From NCBI GenBank assembly GCA_947184155.2, contig CAMXCT020001413.1:600001-664000 (forward strand): 64,000 nt of DNA. The letters are read 5' to 3'. Source of the DNA: Cladocopium goreaui. Taxonomy: Eukaryota > Sar > Dinophyceae > Suessiales > Symbiodiniaceae. This document shows, in pieces, positions 9,148 to 18,850 of this stretch (the first letter of the stretch is position 1; each line of letters opens with the position of its first letter). Below the pieces are notes generated by a model. That model had not been told where the DNA came from, ran no database searches, and was given only the letters and a program-made list of their open reading frames with translations. The position numbers and the translations under genes are program-made.

Positions 9148-11210
9148 ATGTTTCCTGGACGTTTTCCCAACGTCCCCGACACGATGTGGAACTTCGGATG
9201 GAATCCACAACCGATGGGACTTCAAGGTCAATTTTGTGGAGGTGATATGATGAATCAGCAGTCACAAGCTCAGTCTCAAGCTCAGACTCAGGCGCAACTT
9301 GCCTCTCTTAGGGAGCAAAACTCCAATCCTAAACCAGCAACTTGCGTCACAAGCTCAGTCTCATATCCAGCACCTTCAACAACTCATTCCTTTCCATCAA
9401 TCCACTTCGCAGCCTCACACAACTTCCACTCCACCTACTCCACAGCCAACACCTCAAGCGTCAGAACCACCAGTACCAGTGGCACCTCCATCCACACAAA
9501 CTGGATCCAGTGCATCCTTCAACCCTGAAGAGATGATGCAACAGATGAAGCACACAGTCGAATCCAGTATCCAGGCCTTTGTGGACAAGACCCAAGATCG
9601 AAACACGAGCCACCTTCCATCACCTTCACATCTACCAATTCCAGTCTCTCCACACACTATAAGCCATCCCCATCCACCTGATGAAATCCCATCACATCAA
9701 CGATCTCACCGTCGATCCCGGTCCCAACGTCATCGATCTGAATCCAGGAGACCTGACAAACGACCGGTCTCCATTCCTCGCAGCCCTCGCCGTCACACAG
9801 ATCCACACGACGAACCCGTCGTTCGTCACGACCTCGATCTTCCTCCAGAAGAAGACTCTCCACATCAAGACATGCCTCAAGACGACCAAGCAGGGCTAAG
9901 TCGATCACTCTGCGTTCAGCATCCCCACGACGTCGAGAAGTACGACATCGAGTACAAGATGACCATCCACCACAAGAACCAACTCACACACCAGCCACTC
10001 TCCAACCTGCATCGTGGGAACACCACCCACAACAGTCCTACTACACCACCAACACTCAGACACATTCCTACAACTACGACCAATATGCCACCAACAAGTG
10101 GCAATCCAGAGGACAATGGAAAGACTATCCAAAGTCCCCAAATACATCCAACGCTTCAGGTTGGATTGACTACCCAAAACCACCAGCCAGTCATCACAAC
10201 CAATATGACTCTTCCACCAAACCACTCACGGCATTCTCCTCCGACTCCAATACAACATATCATCAACCAAACAGACCATCACACAGGTCAGGTTCAGTCC
10301 AATCCCGTGGCTCAGCCACTGTCCCTCCAGGACATGTTGCCATCAACCTTCAAGATGGTTCCAAGGACGAGTGGGTTCGAAACATCAGATTTGCCTTGAG
10401 TCATCCTGAAAGGATGCGAGCGGCCAATGAAATTCCGGCTGCTGAACGGCCCAAGCCGCCAACGACGATGGACCACCACGACTACGAAAAGGCTTGTGAT
10501 CAGCTCCATCAGGTCGACCAACGCATCCCTCCGGATGTCATAAAAAAGGCGGTCCAACTATTTTTCAGCACCCACCTTCTACCCGACTACGATCTATCAA
10601 CTTGCCACGTCAGAGAACTTCCAGTCACCAACATGCTTGCACTCATCATGCCCTTACCCGACACCAGTCATTTCCAGATGCCATCTCCCTTTGGAAAACG
10701 TCAAAACCACACATGGGCGCTCCTTCATGGGACGTCACTTCATACTTCTCAGCAAATCCTCCTTGAAGGCAAGATCAGACCAGCCAACTGGTCCTATCAT
10801 CGAAACCTTCAACGTTGCGACTTGCCAACCTTCGGGGCATTCTACCTTGGCAGGGAAGTATCCAACAGTGACAAGACCATATCCCAGACTGGGCGGAGAG
10901 AGAGCTACTCGATGCTATCCAAAAGAAAGGAAAAGGACAGCAAGATATCGTCATCGGGGCGATGTATCGAGGATCAACCAACCACACCGCATACAAAGCT
11001 GGAGGCAATGAAATGGCGCAGCTCGGTGTGGTGGAAAAAGGAATCGTCACCACGTCTGAGAAGTACACGATTGCCCACAGCAACCATGTGCGATTGAAGT
11101 TTGTCGCTCTCAAGTGGCAAAACCTGAATATGAAGATCGACGTTGGCGACACATCCTCAGAAGATTATAACTATCGCAGCAATGAGGAACGTCACTCAGG
11201 TCGTCGTTGA
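9148..11210 (+). pseudogene. Element 1 ORF1: Pro/Gln-rich, Arg/Ser-rich protein with C-terminal HGTS domain
   Basis: Starts at ATG 9148 and reads MFPGRFPNVPDTMWNFGW. It needs three frame changes: at about 9310, about 9785 and about 10885. Order: Gln/Ala repeats (SQAQSQAQTQAQ); a Pro/Ser/Thr-rich stretch; an Arg/Ser domain at about 9690-9945 (SHRRSRSQRHRSESRRP, then RRTRRSSRPRSSSRRR); a Tyr/Asn/Gln-rich linker; then a compact domain at about 10380-11150. That domain contains WALLHGTSLHTSQQILLEGK, RCDLPTFGAFYLGREV, LLDAIQKKGKGQQDIVIGAM and KYTIAHSNHVRLKFVALKW. The HGT-S...IL..G and GAFYLG signatures recall ADP-ribosyltransferase-fold proteins (PARP or Tpt1 type), but this is a guess from motif shape. 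Element 2 has no counterpart. The frame breaks are single-base, so sequencing error or decay are both possible. Confidence 0.55.
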
Positions 11211-11469
11211 TGGCAGGACCTCAGCACTGAGCAGCTGTTATCATGTATTATTAGCTTTATTCGGCCTAAGCAGGAATCCGAATCTGACTTTTCTAGGGAC
11301 AACCTGGACACGCTTTTGATCAAAAAAGCACGGTTGCCCCAATCTGATTCTTTCACTGCTTCAGGAATCCAGGTGTGGTCAACTTCATTGCACTGCGTTG
11401 CAATTGCATCTTGCTGGAAGATTTCTTTGATGTTCGGTTTTCTAATTTGACTTCTTGATTGGTCCTACT

Positions 11470-11567
11470 TTTGGTTTCCCTGACTTTGACTGAACCTTTG
11501 TGTATTGCCTTGCAGTTTTGTTTTTGCCCCACAGCCTATTGAGAGAAGAACTGCGTGCCTTGATTCC
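11470..11567 (+). promoter_or_regulatory. Acceptor-like region before ORF2
   Basis: A T-rich stretch contains TTGCCTTGCAG and TTTTTGCCCCACAG, two good AG acceptors, shortly before the ORF2 ATG at 11568. It could be a spliced-leader acceptor or the end of a conventional intron after ORF1. The sequence alone cannot decide. Confidence 0.45.
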
Positions 11568-12975
11568 ATGGCGGACTCGGATCGATCTAGATCCCCAGTG
11601 CCTGGACGCAACCGTGCTGAACCTCGTGGACCAGTTCAACCGGTACGACAAGAACTACCTTTCTTCCCTCGCTGGTGCGGACCTATGCAAGCGGCTGTCT
11701 GGCACTCACAGCAAATGTCACGACCTCAGTTTCGACCTCAGTTCAACATGCAACAGTCGGGAGCTTATTTTTCGAATCAATCCACGAGCCAAACTTCCTC
11801 TATCCTGTCGGGCACATGGCCCAATCCACGCTTTCCACCTGCACCTCCGTCATCACCTCCACCAACTCTTGCATATCCAGTTCCACCTCGCCTTGCCACT
11901 CCACCTTGCTCACCTACCTTGCCTTGTCCACCAACCCAGGCTGCCTCACCCAGCACTCCATCCGTTCTGTCATCTCAGCCTCGTCATGCTGGCACTCCAC
12001 ATATGACCTCACCAGGAGGTCACACAACATTGGACGACAACCGGACTTATGGCTTCGATCTCAATCCTCATTGGCAAGAGGACAAAGACAATTACGACAA
12101 TCAGAAGATCAACGGCTTGACTTTCCCACGAACGATTCGTCAATCCGCCTTCACGCAAAAGCTGGACATCGAAGGATGTGATCCTTTGAAACTGCCAGTC
12201 GCGGCTTTGCTGTATCAGCAAGCCAACAACTTCTGGCTTCGCAAGCTGGCTCATGGACGTGAACTCTATTTGATCCCTACAGGAGACATCGCAGCAGTTG
12301 TTTTCATGACTGAGCTCTTGACGCAGCAAAGGAGTAGACCTGGACAAGGTCTCCTCAAGCCGGGCCAGACAAGACGGAAAGCTCCTGGACAAGACCAACA
12401 ACACCAAGTATGCGGCACAACAAGTGGCTGACCTCATCCACAGCTGTGTTCCGACCCGCACAGCAGATCCAGACACACAGCATGAGCTTACCCAACTCAG
12501 AAGTCAGCTGGCACAGCTGCGTCAGCAACTTGGAGAAGACACGGGTGAACCATCGACACCAGGCAATACGGGCCCCTCCCCTTCCAGCCCTGCTTCAACA
12601 CCCATCCAAGCAGCTCTCATGAGGAATTCTCAAAGTCCAGCACCTCCTGCACCACCGGGCTTTGACCCATCCTCCTTGCTGGTCGGCACTGCCACACTCA
12701 ATCCGTGGTTAGCTCAACATATGCCAACAACTCTTTCAGTGCGAGCTTTCAACAAATGGCTCAAAGATCTTCCACTATCGGATCCCAAAAGGAAAGTCCT
12801 TATGGACAACATTTCAAAAACAGAAGAATGATGGGGGAATCAACCGTCAGAGGCCATTGACACGGTTGAACGAGTCGCCGTGATGATGGGCATCCCTGTC
12901 AGTCTCCTGGGGAAGAACTACGATGCACTCAATCTCCTCAGGGTCATGACAGCGGCCATTAGTCTTACCAATTGA
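11568..12975 (+). pseudogene. Element 1 ORF2: Pro-rich protein with conserved C-terminal segment
   Basis: The start is ATG 11568 (MADSDRSRSPVPGRNRAEP), a short Arg/Ser opening followed by a Pro-rich region, then a folded-looking segment (HWQEDKDNYDNQKINGLTF; KLPVAALLYQQANNFWLRKL; GDIAAVVFMTELL). A one-base shift at about 12320 leads into KGVDLDKVSSSRARQDGKLL and a Pro/Ser-rich linker. An in-frame TGA at 12829-12831 interrupts KTEE/WGNQPSEAIDTVERV. The C-terminus VAVMMGIPVSLLGKN...LLRVMTAAISLTN matches ASVAMGIDACKL...VLKVMTVAMLMN in element 2 (end at 55983), which fixes the true frame. The function is unknown; by position it could be the RNA-binding or coat-like protein of the element. The TGA at 12973-12975 is followed in the same frame by ORF2'. 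Confidence 0.6.
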
Positions 12976-13200
12976 CTAGCACCTCACTTCCGAAGAAAAC
13001 TCAAGCACAAAGTGCTTCAATCCCATTTGCATATCCTTCATTCGATGATTCTCGTCATCTACCTTTTGACTCCCTTCACCATGACTCACAGCATCCACCT
13101 TTTTCAGGGTTTTCGCATCATCCAGACCCGCATGATGGTGTTAGCAATCCTCCATCGTCTTCGACCCAATCCCAAGCTGAAGTCAATTTTGGAAGGGTGT
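12976..13200 (+). CDS. Element 1 ORF2': small hydrophobic reading frame after a conserved TGA
   Basis: The frame stays open beyond the ORF2 TGA. From ATG 13045 it reads MILVIYLLTPFTMTHSIHLF then QGFRIIQTRMMVLAI. Element 2 at 56029-56184 has ILSLALLTPFTVSPSIEVFY then AFRMIQTMLMGQ in the same position and in the same frame relative to its own ORF2 stop. Similarity between the two copies implies a real product, either a separate small protein or a read-through extension of ORF2. Element 1 has TGA-CTAG, a context that favours read-through in eukaryotes. A membrane segment is possible. The downstream end is uncertain because the following GIY-YIG ORF overlaps in another frame. Confidence 0.5.
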
Positions 13201-13234
13201 ACAGATCTCAAACACCTGTGGGGCACCACCCTAC

Positions 13235-15925
13235 ACTCTCACAATCTTTTTTCAAGACCATTTTTCCGAACCTCAGAGTGTCTACATCCGTTTCACCCAT
13301 ATTGTGAATATGCAACCCAAATTTTATGTGGGCTCTGCAATGCATCATACTCTCGACAGAGAGTACAGTCGCTCACGAAAATACCTTCAACTCACCAATG
13401 AGCGACTCTTTCAAGCAGAGCTGGCACTTCGCTATTGGCAGGATCATGACAACCTGTACATTTGGGCCCCAATCCCAATCTACACAGACAGGACGGACTA
13501 TCGTAGCCTTGAAATGGCCCTCATTCAGGAGTGGCAACCCAGACTCAACTATCCCTTCATATGTCAATTCTTCCACCCAAAGAAGGGTATCCTCAAAAAA
13601 CCCCTTCTCAACACCAACGCACAGTTTGGTCTGGCCACTCTTTGGCGTTGAGCCAAACACAAAATCACTCCAAAACTCGTCCGCCAAATCTTGACCTCAT
13701 CACGGTTTCAAAACCGTCTAGAACTCTGGACCATCATCCACGCCTTAGGTTCAAATACCAAGGCAAGGTTCGAACAAACGAAGATGCTCAGATCGAATGA
13801 CGGTGGCCTCGCTCTCTGCTATGCTCTTCGCCGATTGGCAAACAACATCCAGGAGCCTTTCCGCACTCTTTCTCTGAATGCCATCGACGCCTCCATCAAA
13901 TGGTGGCACGGAAAACCGGCCCCACGGGCCTCTGCCCTACGCGCTCCATGGTCTGTCACTCCCAATCTCCAACAACAATTGAGAAAATTCCTACGACAGT
14001 GGCATTTCCAGATGCTCGAACATCAAGTTCCATGCCACACTCCATCCTTCAAGATGGTCTTTATCAAGCATGCTGCGGTCCTTGATCAACTTTGCAATCA
14101 CAAAAAAGCCATCGATGACTGGTCCACTTCCAACCCAGCGATCTGCTGTTGCCAGCACTGGTCATCGTACAAGTCAGCTGCCCTCAATCCTTCAGACTCA
14201 CATTGGGTCCTATCAGGCTCTCTCCTCCACTCCTTGCTACCACCAGAACTCGCGGTGATAGCCGAAGGATCCCTTTCCAACAAAGTTTTTCCTTCCAAAA
14301 AGGAATATCAGAATCAGATGCGACTTGGTATGAAAAACTGGACCAAGAGAAATGGCTTACCGTCCATGCCACACTCGAACATCTCTGACCTTTGCCATCA
14401 CCTCTGGTCAGAACACACTCATCAAATTACGAACCACATCACGAAGTCCTCCATCACTCAACTTCAAACCACCTTTGAAGGTGCCATTTTCCACTGCGAG
14501 GACAAACATTCCTCCTCCCTCCGCATTTACTGCCCATGCCTATATTACCAATCCATCGAACAAACCTTCCAAGATCCTTCGATCTTTGAACAACTTCCGG
14601 ACGAACCCACGTCTATTGTCACGTCACTCGTTGAATCCCTTCAACGACAACATGGAAAAGCCTATCCTTGGGCAGTCGGTTCTGGCAGACAACTCCCATC
14701 AGGCTACATTCTGGCCAAACGAAAGAAAGATTTCCGTAGTGCCCGACCCATCATTTCTTTTGTGGACTCACCATTCCGTCCCATGCTCAACATCCTTGCC
14801 CGTTTGATTTTCCAGCTCATTCCGGTCGCCTGTCCCAATCACTTTGCAACCGGAGATGTCTACACACTACTGTCCATTTTGAAGTCGGCGCCTGTCGACG
14901 CTGATCTCGTATTGGTCAACCAAGACCTCGCGGGCTTCTTCGACCAAGACAGATTTGTTAGATCCTGGTTTATGCTCCTGGACTTTCTACGTCCAAACAT
15001 GAATGTCTCAGATAATGAAGCCTTCTCGGTCTATCCGGGAAAATCCAACAATCCACGGGACATCATCAAAGGACGTACCTTCCGTCGCCTGAATGTCACC
15101 CGGAAAATCATCATCAAAGATGTCCCAGACCTTATCAAATCAGCGCTAAACATGCAGACTTTTGCATTGGGCCAAAAGTGCGTCCGTCAATGCAGAGGCA
15201 GTCCCATGGGCAGCCCCCTCTCGCCTGCCCTATGTCTGATGGTTGTCTCCATCAGTGAACAAATCTGGTCCATCACCTTCAATCAACTTCTTTCCAACCA
15301 CAACTTGTTCATCCGCCACATCCGCTACGTCGACAACCGTCTCATTTTTGGAGACAAACGCCTCACAGAACTTGCACCATATGAAGTCCTTCTCGATGAT
15401 GGCTTCTACGGAAAACCCATCATTCTTGAAACTGAACCTGACCAAGAATTTCTTGGCTTCATGCTTGAAACAAAACCACTGGAGCTGATATATCAAGGAC
15501 CGACGAATACGTCTCAAGTCCTTTCGCCGTTTTCAGCATCTCCTCCCAAAGTTCTGCTCAGTGGTTTCCGCTCACGCTGCCACATTGTCATCAAGGGTGC
15601 CTTCCCTGAATTTCGAGTTCAACAAGGTCTTGACCAATTAATTAATTTGTACACACGTGCTGGATTTCCCAAGGAGGAACTCCGAGCCATTTCCAATCAC
15701 ATTTTGATTCAGCATCAGAACCTTCAGCCGCCAAGTCAAACAAACGCTGCCTGTTTGCCACGTCGCGTTTCTTCTTCTTTTGGTTTTTCCTTTTCTTCCT
15801 CCTTTTTGTTGTTTCTTCCTTCTGTCTTTTCCTTGTCTCTTCCTTCTCCTGTTGTCTTAGGTATCTTCTTGCAGCTACTTGGCTCAATTCCCGCTCCACC
15901 CCGGCTTCTCTTGTTTTTGTATTGA
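13235..15925 (+). CDS. Element 1 GIY-YIG endonuclease-reverse transcriptase (Penelope-like, permuted)
   Basis: The endonuclease runs from about 13277 to 13650: VYIRFTHI, then FYVGSA (Tyr codon 13325), Arg in TLDREYSRSRK (13355), Glu in SLEMALIQEW (13511) and Asn in QPRLN (13547), the full GIY-YIG catalytic set. An in-frame TGA at 13649-13651 (LWR/AKHK) separates it from a 744-codon open RT frame (13691-15925), which is in the same frame. RT motifs, counted from 13691: motif A QDLAGFF with Asp412; motif B RGSPMGSPLSPAL from residue 502; motif C RYVDNR with Asp548 and Asn549 where most RTs have a second Asp; then PDQEFLGFML. The last 60 codons read through a C/T-rich tract and are probably untranslated or a tail. 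No ATG precedes VYI in frame, so the true start is unclear; element 2 has ATG 56285 three codons before its VYV. Endonuclease before RT defines the permuted Penelope-like class. The product would nick target DNA and prime reverse transcription in the nucleus. Confidence 0.8.
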
Positions 15926-15930
15926 ACATC
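15770..15930 (+). promoter_or_regulatory. Polypyrimidine tract and AG acceptors before ORF4
   Basis: About 100 bases are almost pure C/T, followed by GTTGTCTTAG and TTCTTGCAG. The ATG of ORF4 lies at 15931, 5 bases after the RT stop at 15923-15925. In a trans-splicing organism this is what a spliced-leader acceptor inside a polycistronic transcript would look like. Confidence 0.55.
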
Positions 15931-16863
15931 ATGGACCACGCTCAAGGTCGTGCTTTCCATCATCACCTGGCTCGGGCCATTATGCATCTGAACCACTTGG
16001 CTGGTCTTCTTCCTTTCTTCGAACCGTCCATTGAATGGGACGACTCCATGCCTTCGTCACACTTCCGCTTGGAACGTCCAACATCAAGGGGCCTCCACAC
16101 GTTTGTTCCCCTGCTCCTTCATCACATCCACCCACAATGGTGTCACATGGAGGCATCCCTTCACAGATGATTGTGAATCCTGAACCGAACCTACGTCCTT
16201 CCACAACGCAGCGCTTCCCTCATGGGGATGATGACCACATTCCAGGTTCGAACAATGAAGCCCGAAATCCAGTTCCCATAGCAGGACACGCTATGGATCC
16301 ATCTCCAGGCACCTCAATTGTCGCTGAACCTCCTCGGGCTACGACAAGGACCACGGTACCAGTACCTGTTCGGTCCAAACAACGGGCCTCATCAACTGAG
16401 GACCCACAACCGAAGAAGAAACAAAAATCAATGTCGGCTCCAGAATCCACTGCCACTGTAAAGTGTGGCTGCCCTGTTCCTCTTCCCATCATCTCCGAAA
16501 TCCCTCACGAAGGTTTCAACTCTGATGATTCAGATGATGGCGCGGCATCCGGTGCTGCTTCCACACATGATCATCCGGACACGAACCTCAATTACAGCAC
16601 CACCGTGCCACCCAACACCACTTCCACTACACCACCAGACACTTCAACACCACTCACCTTAACACCGAATCCAAATGCAACCATCCGCATCCTTCAACCA
16701 AACCCTGCTGATCCTCCGCGTGATCCACCATATCGTCCTTGGACAAACACAGACGATCAAGAGCTGATCAGCCTCAAACGAGATGGGGAATCTTGAAACA
16801 AACGGACCAACATGGTCGCGTTCACCCGCCTCATGAACCAGAGGCTGAGGACTAAACGGCACT
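15931..16863 (+). pseudogene. Element 1 ORF4: NLS plus Myb/SANT-like protein
   Basis: Starts at ATG 15931 (MDHAQGRAFHHHLARAIMHL). A frame change at about 16035-16060 leads into a long Pro/Thr/Ser-rich linker. It carries a basic cluster QPKKKQKS that looks like a nuclear localisation signal and an acidic NSDDSDDG patch. Near the C-terminus is PWTNTDDQELISLKRDGES, the first helix of a Myb/SANT fold, then an in-frame TGA (16794-16796), then NKRTNMVAFTRLMNQRLRTK to a TGA at about 16863. The element 2 homologue has an intact Myb/SANT domain with Trp close to the TGA position. Role (inference): nuclear DNA-binding protein, perhaps target choice or chromatin access. Similar Myb-type proteins occur in other mobile elements. 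Confidence 0.6.
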
Positions 16864-16889
16864 GACATTCCATCCAAGAAGAAAAAGTG

Positions 16890-17067
16890 TGCACCTGCTG
16901 TTTGCCTGCTTTCTCTTTCTTTTCTCCTTTGTCCTTTCTAGCGTTGACCTTTCTCTTCCTTTCTTTTCTTCTCTTCTCCTCCTTCCTTCCCCTCTTTTCC
17001 TCTCTCCTTCTTTCTTCTTCTCCTTACCGACTGCATGTTGTGTTAGGTTGTTCTTTCTCCATTAAAT
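16890..17067 (+). promoter_or_regulatory. Long polypyrimidine tract before ORF5
   Basis: About 130 bases of C/T-rich DNA (TTTCTCTTTCTTTTCTCC and similar) contain CCTTTCTAG and end with TGTTGTGTTAG. The ORF5 ATG follows at 17068. It has the same arrangement as before ORF4 and ORF6. Confidence 0.6.
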
Positions 17068-17675
17068 ATGGCTCACTCATCCGATTACGTATTGCCCCAG
17101 ATCGCTCCCGCTCACGGGACGAACCCATGTGGCAGACTCGGAACCAGCAACACCGCAGTCAATATCGGGACGCATGGCATGAGGTACCTCCAGTACCTCG
17201 ACTTCGGCAAGTACTTGTCATCGTCAACCTTGAAGCAGTTCGTCCACTCATCCGAAAAGTCCATGGTGATGTCATGGATTTAACAACCTGCGAGGCGCTA
17301 CCCGCTCGTGGCCGAATAGAAGAACTTGCTCTGTTCACCTACCATGTCTTGACCAGCACATATCATTTGGAAACACTCACGGTGAACAACCTGCTGTACT
17401 ACATCAGCCAGCACATCTGGTACACATGGAATCGCTACCTGCCTCCTTCCTCGATGGATCTCCGTTGGCAAGATCAGACTGGGGACACCTTTGCCCTTCG
17501 CAATGAGGACAGCCTGATTGAACTTCTCAATGAATTTCGTCCTCATTGGACTGAAGGCCAAGAATTTGGTATTCTATTTCCGAACAATATTCGACATTTC
17601 ACGTCTCAGAATCAGCCATACATCATGCGCCTGAGTTGCCATGAAGCACTTCCCAACCGCAACCTGCTTCCATAA
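17068..17675 (+). CDS. Element 1 ORF5: unknown protein
   Basis: ATG 17068 starts one frame (MAHSSDYVLPQIAPAHG). The conserved-looking frame is offset by one base and runs open to a TAA at 17675, so a frame shift near 17090-17110 is likely. Visible text includes RIAPDRSRSRDEPMWQTRNQ, then VLVIVNLEAVRPLIRKVHGD, FTYHVLTSTYHLETLTVNNL, YYISQHIWYTWNRYLPPSSM and ELLNEFRPHWTEGQEFGILF. Element 2 has a positional counterpart (59793 onward) with weak similarity over LFxxYxV...Y...VxxIxxxVxxxxxxxW...P. I do not recognise a family. The Trp/Tyr-rich character is shared with ORF6. Confidence 0.5.
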
Positions 17676-17689
17676 AGCGGGAAAAAGTT

Positions 17690-17813
17690 CACCATGCAGC
17701 ATGTGGCAATTTTCTTTTTCTTGGTTTTGTCTCCATTTGTTTGTTGGTGTTGGTTTTACTTTCTTGCCTCTTTCGCCCTGCTTCATCCCTCAGCTCTTGG
17801 CTTCAGCTTTAAT
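17690..17813 (+). promoter_or_regulatory. Polypyrimidine tract and AG acceptors before ORF6
   Basis: A T/C-rich stretch (TTTCTTTTTCTTGG, CTTTCTTGCCTCTTTCGCCC) leads to CATCCCTCAG and GGCTTCAG just before ATG 17814. It fits the acceptor pattern of the other ORFs. Confidence 0.55.
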
Positions 17814-18679
17814 ATGACAAAACGTGATTCCTGTCTCGCCGGTATCAACTCACCGCGGGCACCGACGAGCATGCAACGTCGTCATCTCCAGTTCGAGGGG
17901 CAATCTAGCAGTGGTGCCACATCCTCAGGTCAAAGACCTCAACCAAGCAGCGCCATGGACAATTTGTCCCCACAATCCCATCCGGGGATAGATCATAGCG
18001 GCAGTTCATCGTACTACGGGTATGCGTCAACTACCCCGTCTGTTCCTCTACCTGATGTTCCTGCCCACCATATCCCAATGCAGCCTTTGCGTGAAGAAGC
18101 CTACCCACTCCAGGCGGAGATCGAACAACAGCATCTAATTCTCCATACTCACATCTTCACAGAGGTCATATCTCCTCACCAGACAGGAGCCAGTCGCCTG
18201 ATGGTGACAGAAGTGGATCGTTCCGGTGTGAAACGAAACCGTCAACCGGAGTCCTTCTTCAATGGGATTGTTGGTCACATTCGTGCAGACCGTCACGGAT
18301 GGATAAACTCTTGGGAACAATCTACCCAACTTGCCAACTACTGGCGTCGTCACTTCAATATTCCAGAAGTGCACCATGGGCACGACTCTTGGCAACATCA
18401 CCCACAAACGTCTGACAATGCTGATCAACTGGACGAAAGCCTAGAATCAATACCGACCAGCTGGCCGCAGTTCTCTGGGACATTCTCAACAATGACAGGG
18501 ACTCCAATGCTGCGATCCTTGAGAAGCTTGAAAATCCAGGAGATGACTTGAGCACCAACCCGGTCCAGGTCTTTACGGCAACAGACTTGGCCCACCTTGC
18601 CAGTTATTTGGCTTTGACGACTCATGTCCTTGTCCAACAGGCCCAGAATATGGAAGAATTGTCCGAAATTGATGACTAA
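17814..18679 (+). pseudogene. Element 1 ORF6: unknown protein with conserved Trp-rich core
   Basis: Starts at ATG 17814 (MTKRDSCLAGINSPRAPTSM). A low-complexity N-terminus is followed by a core: LHTHIFTEVISPHQTGASRL, MVTEVDRSGVKRNRQPESFF, GWINSWEQSTQLANYWRRHF. A frame change at about 18445 leads to TDQLAAVLWDILNNDRDSNA ... TATDLAHLASYLALTTHVLV ... NMEELSEIDD and a TAA at 18677-18679. The core is clearly related to a reversed segment of element 2 (minus strand, about 61627-62010), and the C-terminus to element 2 at 62230-62319 (LTPDQLNAFTEALRIW...EELWDVD). Function unknown. Conservation across diverged elements says it is a genuine element protein. Confidence 0.6.
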
Positions 18680-18850
18680 CGACAAGCTGAACTTCCTGCC
18701 GATGTCGTTCTGAGCAGACCGGATAATTCAATTGCAGATTTCCTCCCTGTATTTTGATTTTGCGTCAATCGCTATATCCTGTTTCAGGGACTAGATAAGA
18801 GCTTCGCCAGCTACTATGCAGTCGCCAAAACAGCCTCGCGGCAGCGAGGC
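18680..18850 (+). other. Element 1 3' untranslated segment with terminal hairpin
   Basis: No coding signal. Immediately before the 3' terminal repeat is GCCTCG-CGGCAG-CGAGGC (about 18833-18850), a perfect 6-bp stem. Element 2 has a different hairpin (AGCAG...CTGCT) just before its own 3' repeat at about 62362-62380. It may mark the RNA 3' end or an RT recognition structure. Confidence 0.45.

Noticed and set aside
15742-15925. C-terminal 60 codons of the RT frame as a real domain
   Set aside because: They translate a C/T-rich tract (Ser-Phe-Leu polymer) that fits an acceptor region better than protein.
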